Source: Comamonadaceae bacterium (lineage in GTDB: Bacteria > Pseudomonadota > Gammaproteobacteria > Burkholderiales > Burkholderiaceae_C). Taken from it: a stretch of 64,000 nt of DNA. Within the stretch, counting starts at the first letter, position 1. Every line of letters starts with the position of its first letter. The translations under genes were made by a program, and so were the position numbers. A model generated the notes under the pieces. It searched no databases, was not told the origin of the DNA, and worked only from the letters and a program-made list of their open reading frames with translations. The stretch spans positions 62,001 to 126,000 of the forward strand of contig CANGNS010000008.1 of the NCBI GenBank assembly GCA_947455465.1. The letters run 5' to 3'. Below are positions 56,583 to 64,000 of the stretch, piece after piece.

Positions 56583-57581
56583 ATGGCGGCCGTGTCTGGC
56601 GACAAACCGCACATCGTCATCCTGGGCGATGGCGAGCAAGCTTTGCGCCGCTTGGGCGACTGGGGCGCCATTGAGTCCGCAGCGCGCCTGAGCGTGCACA
56701 GCCAGCCCTTGAAAGGCGCCGCCTTGCTGGCCGCACTGCAAGAGGCCGACGTGCTGGTGCTGGTGCGCGACCGCATACCGCTCAACGCGGCCACCATCGC
56801 CCAACTGCCGCGCCTGCGCTATGTGGTGTTTACCGGCTCGCGCAACACCACCTTGGATGTGGCGGCGCTGGCCGCGCGCGGCATCCCGGTCAGCCACACC
56901 GACTGGGGCCCGTCCAAAGACAGCACCTGCGAGCTGACCTGGGCGCTGATATTGGCCGCCACCCGCCAACTGGCCCAGTACAGCGCTTTGCTGCGCGAGG
57001 GTCAGTGGCGCGCAGCGCAGCCGCAAGTCTTGCCCGCGGTTTTGCACGGCGAGGTGCTCGGCCTGGTGGGCCTGGGCGAAATCGGCCGGCGCGTGGCGCA
57101 GGTGGGTAAGGCCCTGGGAATGGAGGTGCTGACCTGGAGCCCGAACATGACGCCCGAGCGCGCTGCCGCCCACGGCGTGCAGGCGGTCGACCTCGATACG
57201 CTGCTGACCCGCGCCAAAGTGCTCAGCCTGCACCTGGTGCCTTCGGCGCCAACGCGCCACCTGATCAACGCCCAGCGTCTGGCGCACATGCGCCCGGACA
57301 GCTTGCTGGTAAACACCTCGCGTTCGGCGCTGGTTGATAGCGCCGCGCTGGCGCACGCTTTGCATCAGGGGCGCATTGGCATGGCCGCCATCGACGTGTT
57401 TGACGCCGAGCCGCTGCCCTTGGATGACCCGCTGCGCCAGGCGCCGCGTGTCTTGCTCACACCGCACCTGGGCTTTGTGGTCGAGCCGGTGTTCCAGAAA
57501 TTCGCCCAAGGCGTGTGCGAGTGCTTGCAGGCCTATTTGACCGGCCAGCCGCTGGTGCGCCCACTCGTGGCCGCGCCATGA
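56583..57581 (+). CDS. D-isomer-specific 2-hydroxyacid dehydrogenase family protein
   Basis: GLVGLGEIGRRVAQVGKALGMEVLTWSPNM, LVNTSRSALVDSAAL, TPHLGF. Confidence 0.93.
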   Translation: MAAVSGDKPHIVILGDGEQALRRLGDWGAIESAARLSVHSQPLKGAALLAALQEADVLVLVRDRIPLNAATIAQLPRLRYVVFTGSRNTTLDVAALAARGIPVSHTDWGPSKDSTCELTWALILAATRQLAQYSALLREGQWRAAQPQVLPAVLHGEVLGLVGLGEIGRRVAQVGKALGMEVLTWSPNMTPERAAAHGVQAVDLDTLLTRAKVLSLHLVPSAPTRHLINAQRLAHMRPDSLLVNTSRSALVDSAALAHALHQGRIGMAAIDVFDAEPLPLDDPLRQAPRVLLTPHLGFVVEPVFQKFAQGVCECLQAYLTGQPLVRPLVAAP

Positions 57582-60112
57582 CGCCGTCGTTCACCACCCT
57601 GGGCTGGCGCAGCCTGTGGCGCGATGTGCGCGCCGGCCAGTTGCGCCTTCTGGTGCTGGCCGTCACGCTGGCGGTGGCGGCGCTCACGGCTGTGGGCTTT
57701 TTTGCCGACCGCCTGCAAGGCGGCCTGGAGCGTGACGCGCGCCAGCTGCTTGGTGGCGACGCGGTGGTCGCCAGCGACCGCCCGGCGCCCGACTTTTTTG
57801 GGCAGCGCGCCCAGGCGCTGGGCTTGCAGCAGGTGCAAACCCAGAGCTTTCAAACCATGGCGCGCGCGGGCCTGGACCAAGGCGGGCAAAGCAAGCTGGT
57901 GGCCCTCAAGGCCGTTGCGCCGGGCTACCCGCTGCGCGGCCGCATGCGCATTAGCGATGCGCCCGGCGGCCCCGAGCGCGTGACGCGTGACATTCCAGCG
58001 CCTGGCACCGTTTGGGTGGATGCGGCCGTGCTCGACGCGCTAAACCTGGCCCCGGGCGATGCGCTGCTGTTGGGTACGCAGTCGTTCAAGGTGGCCGCTG
58101 TGATTGCGGTGGAGCCCGACCGGGGCGCAGGCTTCATGAACTTTGCGCCGCGCGTCTTGCTGCACCAGAGCGATGTACCGTCCACCGGCCTGGTCCAAGC
58201 GGCCAGCCGCGTCAGTTACCGCCTCGCGGTGGCCGGCGATGACGCGCAGGTGGCCCGCTTTATGGACGCGGCCAAGGCGCACATCGCTGCCGCAGAGGAG
58301 GCAAGCACGCCGCTGCGCGGGCTGCGTTTGGAGTCGGTGCAGTCGGGCCGGCCCGAAGTGAGCCAAACCCTAGAGCGGGCGCAAAAGTTTTTGTCCTTGG
58401 TGGCTTTGCTGGCCGCTTTGCTCAGCGCGGTGGCCGTGGCGCTGGCAGCGCGTGCTTTTGCCGCCCAGCACCTGGACGACTGCGCCATGCTGCGCGTGCT
58501 CGGCCTGGGCCAGCGCAGCATTGCGGCGGCCTACACCTGGGAGTTTGCCTTGGTGGGTCTGTTTGCCAGCGTGCTGGGCGTGCTGATCGGCTTTGCCGTG
58601 CATTTTGTATTTGTGCAACTGCTGGCCGGTCTGGTGCAAAGTGATTTGCCTGCGCCTGGCTGGCGCCCGGTCGCCCTGGGTTTGGGCATGGGTCTGACGC
58701 TGTTGGTCGCCTTTGGCCTGCCGCCCGTGCTGCAACTGGCGCAGGTGCCGCCCTTGCGGGTGATACGGCGCGACGTCGGCGGCTTGCGGCCCGCCTCGCT
58801 GGGGGTGCTGGCGCTGGGTGTTTCGGGTTTTGCCACGCTGCTGCTCGTGGTCAGCAGCGACCGCGCACTGGGCCTGATCGCCGTGGGCGGTTTTGCGGGC
58901 GCCGTCTTGCTGTTTGCGCTGCTTAGTTGGCTGGCCGTGCGGCTTTTGCGCGCCAGTGTGAACGAGACGCGTGCGCCGCGTGCACTGGTTCTTGCCACAC
59001 GGCAAATTGCGGCACGGCCTGCTTTCACGGTGGTGCAGGTGAGCGCGCTGGCGGTAGGTTTGCTAGCCCTGGTGCTGCTGGTTTTGCTGCGCACCGACCT
59101 CATTGCCAGCTGGCGCAAAGCCACGCCGCCCGATGCGCCCAACCGCTTTGTGATCAACGTCAGCCCCGAGCAGTCGGACGAGTTTTTGCGTGCCTTGCAC
59201 GAGGCCGGCGTCGGCAAAATGGACTGGTACCCCATGGTGCGCGGCCGCCTGGTGGCCATCAATGACACCGCGGTGTCGGCCCAAAGCTATACCGAAGAAC
59301 GCGCCAAGCGCCTGGTGGACCGCGAGTTCAACCTGAGCTACAGCGCGGTGCAGCCTGCCAACAACCTGATCGTGGTCGGGCGCTGGACGCCCGAAGAAAA
59401 AGACGCCATCAGCATGGAAGAGGGCATTGCCACCACTTTGGGTCTGCATCTGGGCGACCGGCTGCGCTTTGACATGGCTGGTGTGCAGGTGGATGCGCGC
59501 ATTACCTCCTTGCGCAAAGTGGACTGGGGCTCCATGCGGGCCAACTTCTTTGCCCTGTACCCGCTCAGCCGCATGCCCGATGTGCCTGCCACCTACATGG
59601 GCGCCTTTAAAGCGCCCGCCCAGGCCGGCTTTGACAACGCCTTGGTGCGCCGCTTTCCGAACGTGACCTCGGTGGACATGAGCGCCACCATCAACCAGGT
59701 ACAGCGCATCTTGGACCAGGTGATTGGTGCGGTGGAATTTTTGTTTGGCTTTACCTTGGCGGCGGGCCTGGTGGTTTTGTTTGCCGCCGTGAGTGCCACG
59801 CGCGAGGAGCGTGCGCGCGAATTTGCCATCATGCGCGCCGTGGGTGCGCAAAACCGCTTGCTGCGCCAGGTGCAGGCCTTAGAGCTGGCGGGCGTCGGTT
59901 TGCTCGCAGGCTTGCTCGCCTCTTTGGTGGCTAGTGCGCTGGGCTGGGCGTTGGCGCGCTATGTGTTTGAGTTTGCCTGGACGCTGTCCTTGTGGGTGCC
60001 GCTGGGCGGCGCCTTGGCCGGGGCCCTTTTGGCTTTGCTGGCCGGTTGGTGGGGCCTGCGCGACGTGCTGCGCCGCCCGGTGGTGCAAACCCTGCGCCAG
60101 GCCAGCGCCTAA
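57578..60112 (+). CDS. FtsX-like ABC transporter permease (YbbP family)
   Basis: Large polytopic protein with two FtsX domains; LRVLGLGQRSIAAAYTWEFALVGL, FAIMRAVGAQNRLLRQVQALELAGVGL. Confidence 0.9.
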   Translation: MTPSFTTLGWRSLWRDVRAGQLRLLVLAVTLAVAALTAVGFFADRLQGGLERDARQLLGGDAVVASDRPAPDFFGQRAQALGLQQVQTQSFQTMARAGLDQGGQSKLVALKAVAPGYPLRGRMRISDAPGGPERVTRDIPAPGTVWVDAAVLDALNLAPGDALLLGTQSFKVAAVIAVEPDRGAGFMNFAPRVLLHQSDVPSTGLVQAASRVSYRLAVAGDDAQVARFMDAAKAHIAAAEEASTPLRGLRLESVQSGRPEVSQTLERAQKFLSLVALLAALLSAVAVALAARAFAAQHLDDCAMLRVLGLGQRSIAAAYTWEFALVGLFASVLGVLIGFAVHFVFVQLLAGLVQSDLPAPGWRPVALGLGMGLTLLVAFGLPPVLQLAQVPPLRVIRRDVGGLRPASLGVLALGVSGFATLLLVVSSDRALGLIAVGGFAGAVLLFALLSWLAVRLLRASVNETRAPRALVLATRQIAARPAFTVVQVSALAVGLLALVLLVLLRTDLIASWRKATPPDAPNRFVINVSPEQSDEFLRALHEAGVGKMDWYPMVRGRLVAINDTAVSAQSYTEERAKRLVDREFNLSYSAVQPANNLIVVGRWTPEEKDAISMEEGIATTLGLHLGDRLRFDMAGVQVDARITSLRKVDWGSMRANFFALYPLSRMPDVPATYMGAFKAPAQAGFDNALVRRFPNVTSVDMSATINQVQRILDQVIGAVEFLFGFTLAAGLVVLFAAVSATREERAREFAIMRAVGAQNRLLRQVQALELAGVGLLAGLLASLVASALGWALARYVFEFAWTLSLWVPLGGALAGALLALLAGWWGLRDVLRRPVVQTLRQASA

Positions 60113-60125
60113 GCCTATTGCAGGT

Positions 60126-60848
60126 ATGCAATCGATAAGCGACAGCCTGCTGCTGGCCTGGCATTTGCTGATAACCCTGGAGCCCGGTTTTTTGTCGATT
60201 GTGGGCCGCTCGCTGGCGGTCAGTGCCTGCGCCTGCGCGCTGGCCTGCTGCCTGGGCTTGGTGCTAGGCGCCTGGCTGGGCGTGGCGCGCTTTACTGGCC
60301 GGGCCCTGGTGCTCACATTCCTCAATACCGCTTTGGCTGTGCCCTCGGTGGTGGTGGGCTTGGTGGTGTATTTGCTGCTCTCGCGCTCGGGCCCGCTGGG
60401 ATTTTTGGGCTGGCTGTTCAGCTTCAAGGCCATGGTGCTGGCGCAGGCGATGTTGGTGCTGCCCTTGGTCACAGCGCTGACGCGCCAACTGGTGCACGAC
60501 GCGGACCAGACGCATGGCGAGCAGCTTCAATCCTTGGGCGCCGGTGTAGGCCTGCGCAGCCTGCTTTTGGCCTGGGACGAACGCCACGCCTTGCTGGTAG
60601 TGGTGCTGACGGCCTTTGGCCGGGCCATCTCGGAAGTGGGCGCGGTGATGGTGGTGGGCGGCAATATGGAAGGCTTTACCCGCGTGATGACTACCGCGAT
60701 CGCCCTGGAGACCTCCAAAGGCGATCTGCCGCTGGCCCTGGCGCTGGGTTGCGCCTTGCTGGCCGTGGTGTTGGTGTTGAACGCGCTGGTGGCGCTCTTG
60801 CAGCGTTTGGGATACGGCACGGCATTGCGCCCAGGAGCGCTGGCATGA
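60126..60848 (+). CDS. tupB: Tungstate ABC transporter permease
   Basis: TALAVPSVVVGLVVYLLLSRSGPLG, TAFGRAISEVGAVMVVGGNMEGFTRVMTTAIALETSKGD typical TupB. Confidence 0.9.
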   Translation: MQSISDSLLLAWHLLITLEPGFLSIVGRSLAVSACACALACCLGLVLGAWLGVARFTGRALVLTFLNTALAVPSVVVGLVVYLLLSRSGPLGFLGWLFSFKAMVLAQAMLVLPLVTALTRQLVHDADQTHGEQLQSLGAGVGLRSLLLAWDERHALLVVVLTAFGRAISEVGAVMVVGGNMEGFTRVMTTAIALETSKGDLPLALALGCALLAVVLVLNALVALLQRLGYGTALRPGALA

Positions 60849-61600
60849 GCGGGCAGGCTGGCGCACTGGTGTCTTTGCACCAAGCGGGCGTGCAGTTTGG
60901 CGCCGATGGGCGCAGCCGGGCGGGCCGCTCTGGCAAGGGCGACTGGGCTTTGCGCAGCGTAACGCTGGCTATTGCCGCAGGCGAGCGCGTCGCGCTGGTT
61001 GGCGCCAATGGTGCGGGCAAAAGCACGCTGCTGCGCTTGCTGCATGGTTTGCTCGCGCCCACCGAGGGGCGCTTGCAACACCCCGCCGGTTTGGCCCAAG
61101 CCATGCTGTTTCAAAGGCCGCACATGCTGCGCATGCGGGTGGACAGCCAGGTGGCCCTGGGCTTGTGGCTGCGTGGCACGCCCTGGCGTGCGGCGCGCAT
61201 GCGGGCGCACCAGGTGCTGGCGCAGTTCGAGCTGGCCGATCTGGCGGCGCGCAAAGCCCATACACTGTCGGGCGGGCAGCAGCAACGCGTAGCCATGGCG
61301 CAGGCTTGGGCCCTGGCGCCGCAGATGCTGCTTTTGGATGAGCCCACCGCCAGCCTGGATCCGCACGCCAAGGCCGAGGTCGAAAGCCTGTTGCAGGCCT
61401 TCGCACAGGCCCACCCCCAGGCCAGCCTGGTGTTTGCGAGCCACAACTTGGGCCAGGTCAAGCGCCTGGCCAGCCGGGTGCTGTACCTGGAGCGCGGGCG
61501 CCTGCTGGCCGATTTGCCGGTGGCGCAATTTTTTGATGGGCCCACGCTGCAGGCCCAGTGCCCCAGCGCCCATTTATTCGTTAAAGGAGAACTTGCATGA
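60845..61600 (+). CDS. tupC: Tungstate ABC transporter ATP-binding protein
   Basis: GANGAGKSTLLRLLHGLLAPTEG, LSGGQQQRVAMAQAWALAPQMLLLDEPTASLDPHAK; between permease and SBP. Confidence 0.9.
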   Translation: MSGQAGALVSLHQAGVQFGADGRSRAGRSGKGDWALRSVTLAIAAGERVALVGANGAGKSTLLRLLHGLLAPTEGRLQHPAGLAQAMLFQRPHMLRMRVDSQVALGLWLRGTPWRAARMRAHQVLAQFELADLAARKAHTLSGGQQQRVAMAQAWALAPQMLLLDEPTASLDPHAKAEVESLLQAFAQAHPQASLVFASHNLGQVKRLASRVLYLERGRLLADLPVAQFFDGPTLQAQCPSAHLFVKGELA

Positions 61601-62406
61601 AAAACACTGTGTCTCGCGGCCTCGCCGCCGCGCTGCTGCTGTGGGCCCTGGGCACGGCCCAGGCCCAAAACAGCATCGTGATGGCCTCCACCACGTCGAC
61701 CGAACAGTCCGGGTTGTTTGGGCACCTGCTGCCCGCCTTTACCAAGGCCACGGGCGTGGAGGTCAAAGTGGTGGCGCTGGGCACCGGGCAGGCCATCGAC
61801 ATGGGGCGCCGGGGCGACGCTGACATTTTGTTTGTCCATGACCAGGTGGCAGAAGAAAAATTTGTAGCCGAGGGATTTGCACTCAAGCGTTTTCCGGTGA
61901 TGTACAACGACTTTGTGCTGATCGGGCCCGCCGCCGACCCGGCGCGCGTCAAGGGCGCAGACATCGTGCAGGCACTGGCCAAAGTGGCAGCGGCCAACGC
62001 CGCCTTTGTCTCGCGTGGCGACAAGAGCGGCACGCACGCAGCCGAATTGCGTTTTTGGAAGCTTGGCGCCACGCCCGAGGCCAAAGGCACGCAGTACCGC
62101 GAATGCGGTTGCGGCATGGGCCAGGCGCTCAATATCGCCTCGGCCACCGGCGCCTATGTGCTCAGCGACCGCGCCACCTGGCTGAGCTTTAAAAACCGGG
62201 CCGATTTGCAAATCTTGGTGCAGGGCGATGCCCGCTTGTTCAACCAGTACGGCGTGCTGGCGGTGAACCCGGCGCGCCATCCGCACGTCAAAGCCGCTGA
62301 GGCGCAAAAGTTTGTGGACTGGGTGCTCTCGCCTGCCGGTCAGGCCAGCATCGCCGCCTACCGCATCGAGGGGCAGCAGCTGTTCTTCCCGAACGCAAGC
62401 AAATAG
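61597..62406 (+). CDS. tupA: Tungstate ABC transporter substrate-binding protein
   Basis: Signal peptide; IVMASTTSTEQSGLFGHLLPAF, SRGDKSGTHAAELRFWK, YRECGCGMGQALNIA. Confidence 0.9.
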   Translation: MKNTVSRGLAAALLLWALGTAQAQNSIVMASTTSTEQSGLFGHLLPAFTKATGVEVKVVALGTGQAIDMGRRGDADILFVHDQVAEEKFVAEGFALKRFPVMYNDFVLIGPAADPARVKGADIVQALAKVAAANAAFVSRGDKSGTHAAELRFWKLGATPEAKGTQYRECGCGMGQALNIASATGAYVLSDRATWLSFKNRADLQILVQGDARLFNQYGVLAVNPARHPHVKAAEAQKFVDWVLSPAGQASIAAYRIEGQQLFFPNASK

Positions 62407-62418
62407 TTTTTAGCGCGC

Positions 62419-63081
62419 CTAAGGCAGCGCCACGGCAGTTTTGGCCGGGCGCACCGGCTGCAGCAGCACCAGCACCGCGCCGGCGCCGCCTTTGTGCGGC
62501 GGGGCTTGCACAAAAGCGATCACCTCGGCTTTTTGCACCAGCCAGCGCTGCACTTTGTCCTTGAGTACCGGCGCTTTGCCCGGCGAGCCCAGGCCTTTGC
62601 CGTGCACCACGCGCACACAGCGCAAGCCTTGCTTGTGGGCGTCGCGGATAAAGCGCGACAGCGTCTCGCGCGCCTCGTCGCTGCGCTGGCCATGCAAATC
62701 AATTTGGCGCTGGATGCTCCATTTACCTTGGCGCAGCTTTTGCACCACGTCTACGCCCACGCCGGGGCGGCGAAAGCTCAGCTGCGCGTCGGTATCGAGC
62801 AAACTGGTGATGTCCATCTCGTCGCTCAGCGATTCGGCCAGCGCGGCCTGCGCATCTAGCTCGTGCTGCAGCACGGCAGCGGCGGGGGCCAGTTGCTTTA
62901 AATCCACCCGCGCGGCCGCAGGCAGGGGCTGCACTTTGCCTACCGCGTTGGCAAACATATTGCGCTGCGCCTCCAGGCGCCGGGCCGCCCGCAGCGCGGC
63001 CAGTTGCTCGGCCTTTTTGCGCTCGGCCTGGGCTGCCAAGTCGGCCTTGATTTGCAGGAGCGCTTCGAGCCCGGCCATCAC
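62419..63081 (-). CDS. Smr/MutS2-C domain protein
   Basis: [55 protein letters not shown] Smr motif. Confidence 0.93.
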   Translation of the reverse strand: MMAGLEALLQIKADLAAQAERKKAEQLAALRAARRLEAQRNMFANAVGKVQPLPAAARVDLKQLAPAAAVLQHELDAQAALAESLSDEMDITSLLDTDAQLSFRRPGVGVDVVQKLRQGKWSIQRQIDLHGQRSDEARETLSRFIRDAHKQGLRCVRVVHGKGLGSPGKAPVLKDKVQRWLVQKAEVIAFVQAPPHKGGAGAVLVLLQPVRPAKTAVALP

Positions 63082-63782
63082 ACCAAGCCCTGTTCGGCCA
63101 TGGACAAGGCCTGCCCCTGCGCCACGATGATGTGGTCCAGCACCCGCACATCCACCAGCGCCAGCGCTGATTTCAGGGTCTGGGTCAGCACCTCGTCGGC
63201 CCGCGAGGGCTGCACCGCGCCGCTGGGGTGGTTGTGCGCCAGCACCACGGCGCTGGCCTGGTGGTGCAAGGCGCGTTTGACCACCTCGCGCGGGTAGACG
63301 CTGGCCTGGCTCAGGCTGCCCTGAAACATCTCGTCCATGGCAATCATGCGGTGTTGCACGTCCAGGAACAGGACGGCAAACACCTCGTGCGCCAGGGCAC
63401 CCAAGCGCAGCTGTACATAGTGGCGCACGGCCTGGGGCGAATCGAGCACGGTACGCTCGCGCAGGCGCTGGGCCATGGCCCGGCGCGCCAACTCCAGCAC
63501 GGCGATGATTTCGGCCCGCTTGGCCGGGCCCAGGCCCTTGACGCGGGCCAAATCCTGGGGGCTGGCATGCAGCAGGCCGGCGATTCCGTCAAAGCCGGTC
63601 GCGCCGGCAGCGCTCTTGCCGGGAATTTCTAGCAACTCCTGCGCCATTTGGAGCACGCTTTTGCCCTGGATGCCGGTGCGCAGCAAGATGGCCAGCAGTT
63701 CGGCGTCTGACAGGCTGGCCGCGCCCCGCTGGAGCAGCTTTTCGCGCGGCTGTGCCTCAAGTGGCAGGTGTTTGATCGGCAT
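63078..63782 (-). CDS. radC: RadC-family JAB-domain protein
   Basis: [55 protein letters not shown]. Confidence 0.95.
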   Translation of the reverse strand: MPIKHLPLEAQPREKLLQRGAASLSDAELLAILLRTGIQGKSVLQMAQELLEIPGKSAAGATGFDGIAGLLHASPQDLARVKGLGPAKRAEIIAVLELARRAMAQRLRERTVLDSPQAVRHYVQLRLGALAHEVFAVLFLDVQHRMIAMDEMFQGSLSQASVYPREVVKRALHHQASAVVLAHNHPSGAVQPSRADEVLTQTLKSALALVDVRVLDHIIVAQGQALSMAEQGLV

Positions 63783-63878
63783 GGCAAGGCGGCGTGGGGG
63801 GTAAAACAGGGCTCAGAGCGGGGCGGTGGCGCCCGGGGGGAAGCTTCCTACAATAGCAGCCAGTTTATCTAGACTTGT

Positions 63879-64000
63879 ATGACCTCAGACACTCCCCGCA
63901 TTCAGGCGCATTCCTTTTTAACGCTGCATTACCGGCTGGCCGGGCCGGCCGGGGATGTGATCAACACCTTTGGCGGCAAGCCCGCCACCCTGAGCCTGGG
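63879..64000 (+). CDS. FKBP-type peptidyl-prolyl isomerase (SlpA/FkpB-like), 3' truncated by window
   Basis: MTSDTPRIQAHSFLTLHYRLAGPAGDVINTFGGKPATLSLG start of SlpA-type FKBP. Confidence 0.75.
   Translation, partial: MTSDTPRIQAHSFLTLHYRLAGPAGDVINTFGGKPATLSL

Noticed and set aside
1-64000. CRISPR arrays, IS elements, prophage or retron structures
   Set aside because: No regular repeat-spacer array, transposase, integrase or reverse transcriptase reading frame was seen

Overview
The window is a gene-dense, GC-rich chromosomal segment. Gene content and order resemble a beta-proteobacterium of the Comamonadaceae type; this is inferred from protein families, not from a search. I found no IS element, prophage, CRISPR array or rRNA operon. 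From left to right it contains: (1) a methylmalonyl-CoA/propionyl-CoA operon (mcm 3' end, meaB, pccB, pccA, epimerase) with a VapBC-like toxin-antitoxin pair between mcm and meaB; (2) a soluble RnfB-like ferredoxin, a PHB depolymerase, an aromatic aminotransferase and uvrB; (3) a complete iscRSUA-hscBA-fdx operon with an IscR-type operator, then dnaQ and tRNA-Val(CAC); (4) a seven-gene minus-strand catabolic operon (DUF1330, Bug SBP, TcuA-like, TcuB-like, SDR, Bug SBP, molybdopterin oxidoreductase); (5) a voltage-gated K+ channel-like gene; (6) a divergent cluster with a non-pyrrolysine MttB-family methyltransferase, two FAD-GcvT fusion (dimethylglycine dehydrogenase-like) proteins and an XRE-cupin regulator; (7) acetoacetyl-CoA synthetase, an esterase and an EamA transporter; (8) a liv-type ABC operon with a hydantoin/Asp-Glu racemase and a divergent GntR regulator; (9) an S9 peptidase, a thioredoxin-like protein and several small proteins; (10) a Bug SBP, MmgE/PrpD, 2-hydroxyacid dehydrogenase, FtsX-like permease and tungstate ABC (tupBCA) run; (11) Smr, radC and the start of an FKBP-type PPIase. 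The best candidates for undescribed biology are the MttB/FAD-GcvT/XRE-cupin cluster (27.2-34.5 kb) and the Tcu-like/molybdoenzyme operon (18-25.9 kb). Several regulatory elements (IscR, PhaR/PhbF-like and GntR-like sites, and hairpins) were read directly from the sequence.
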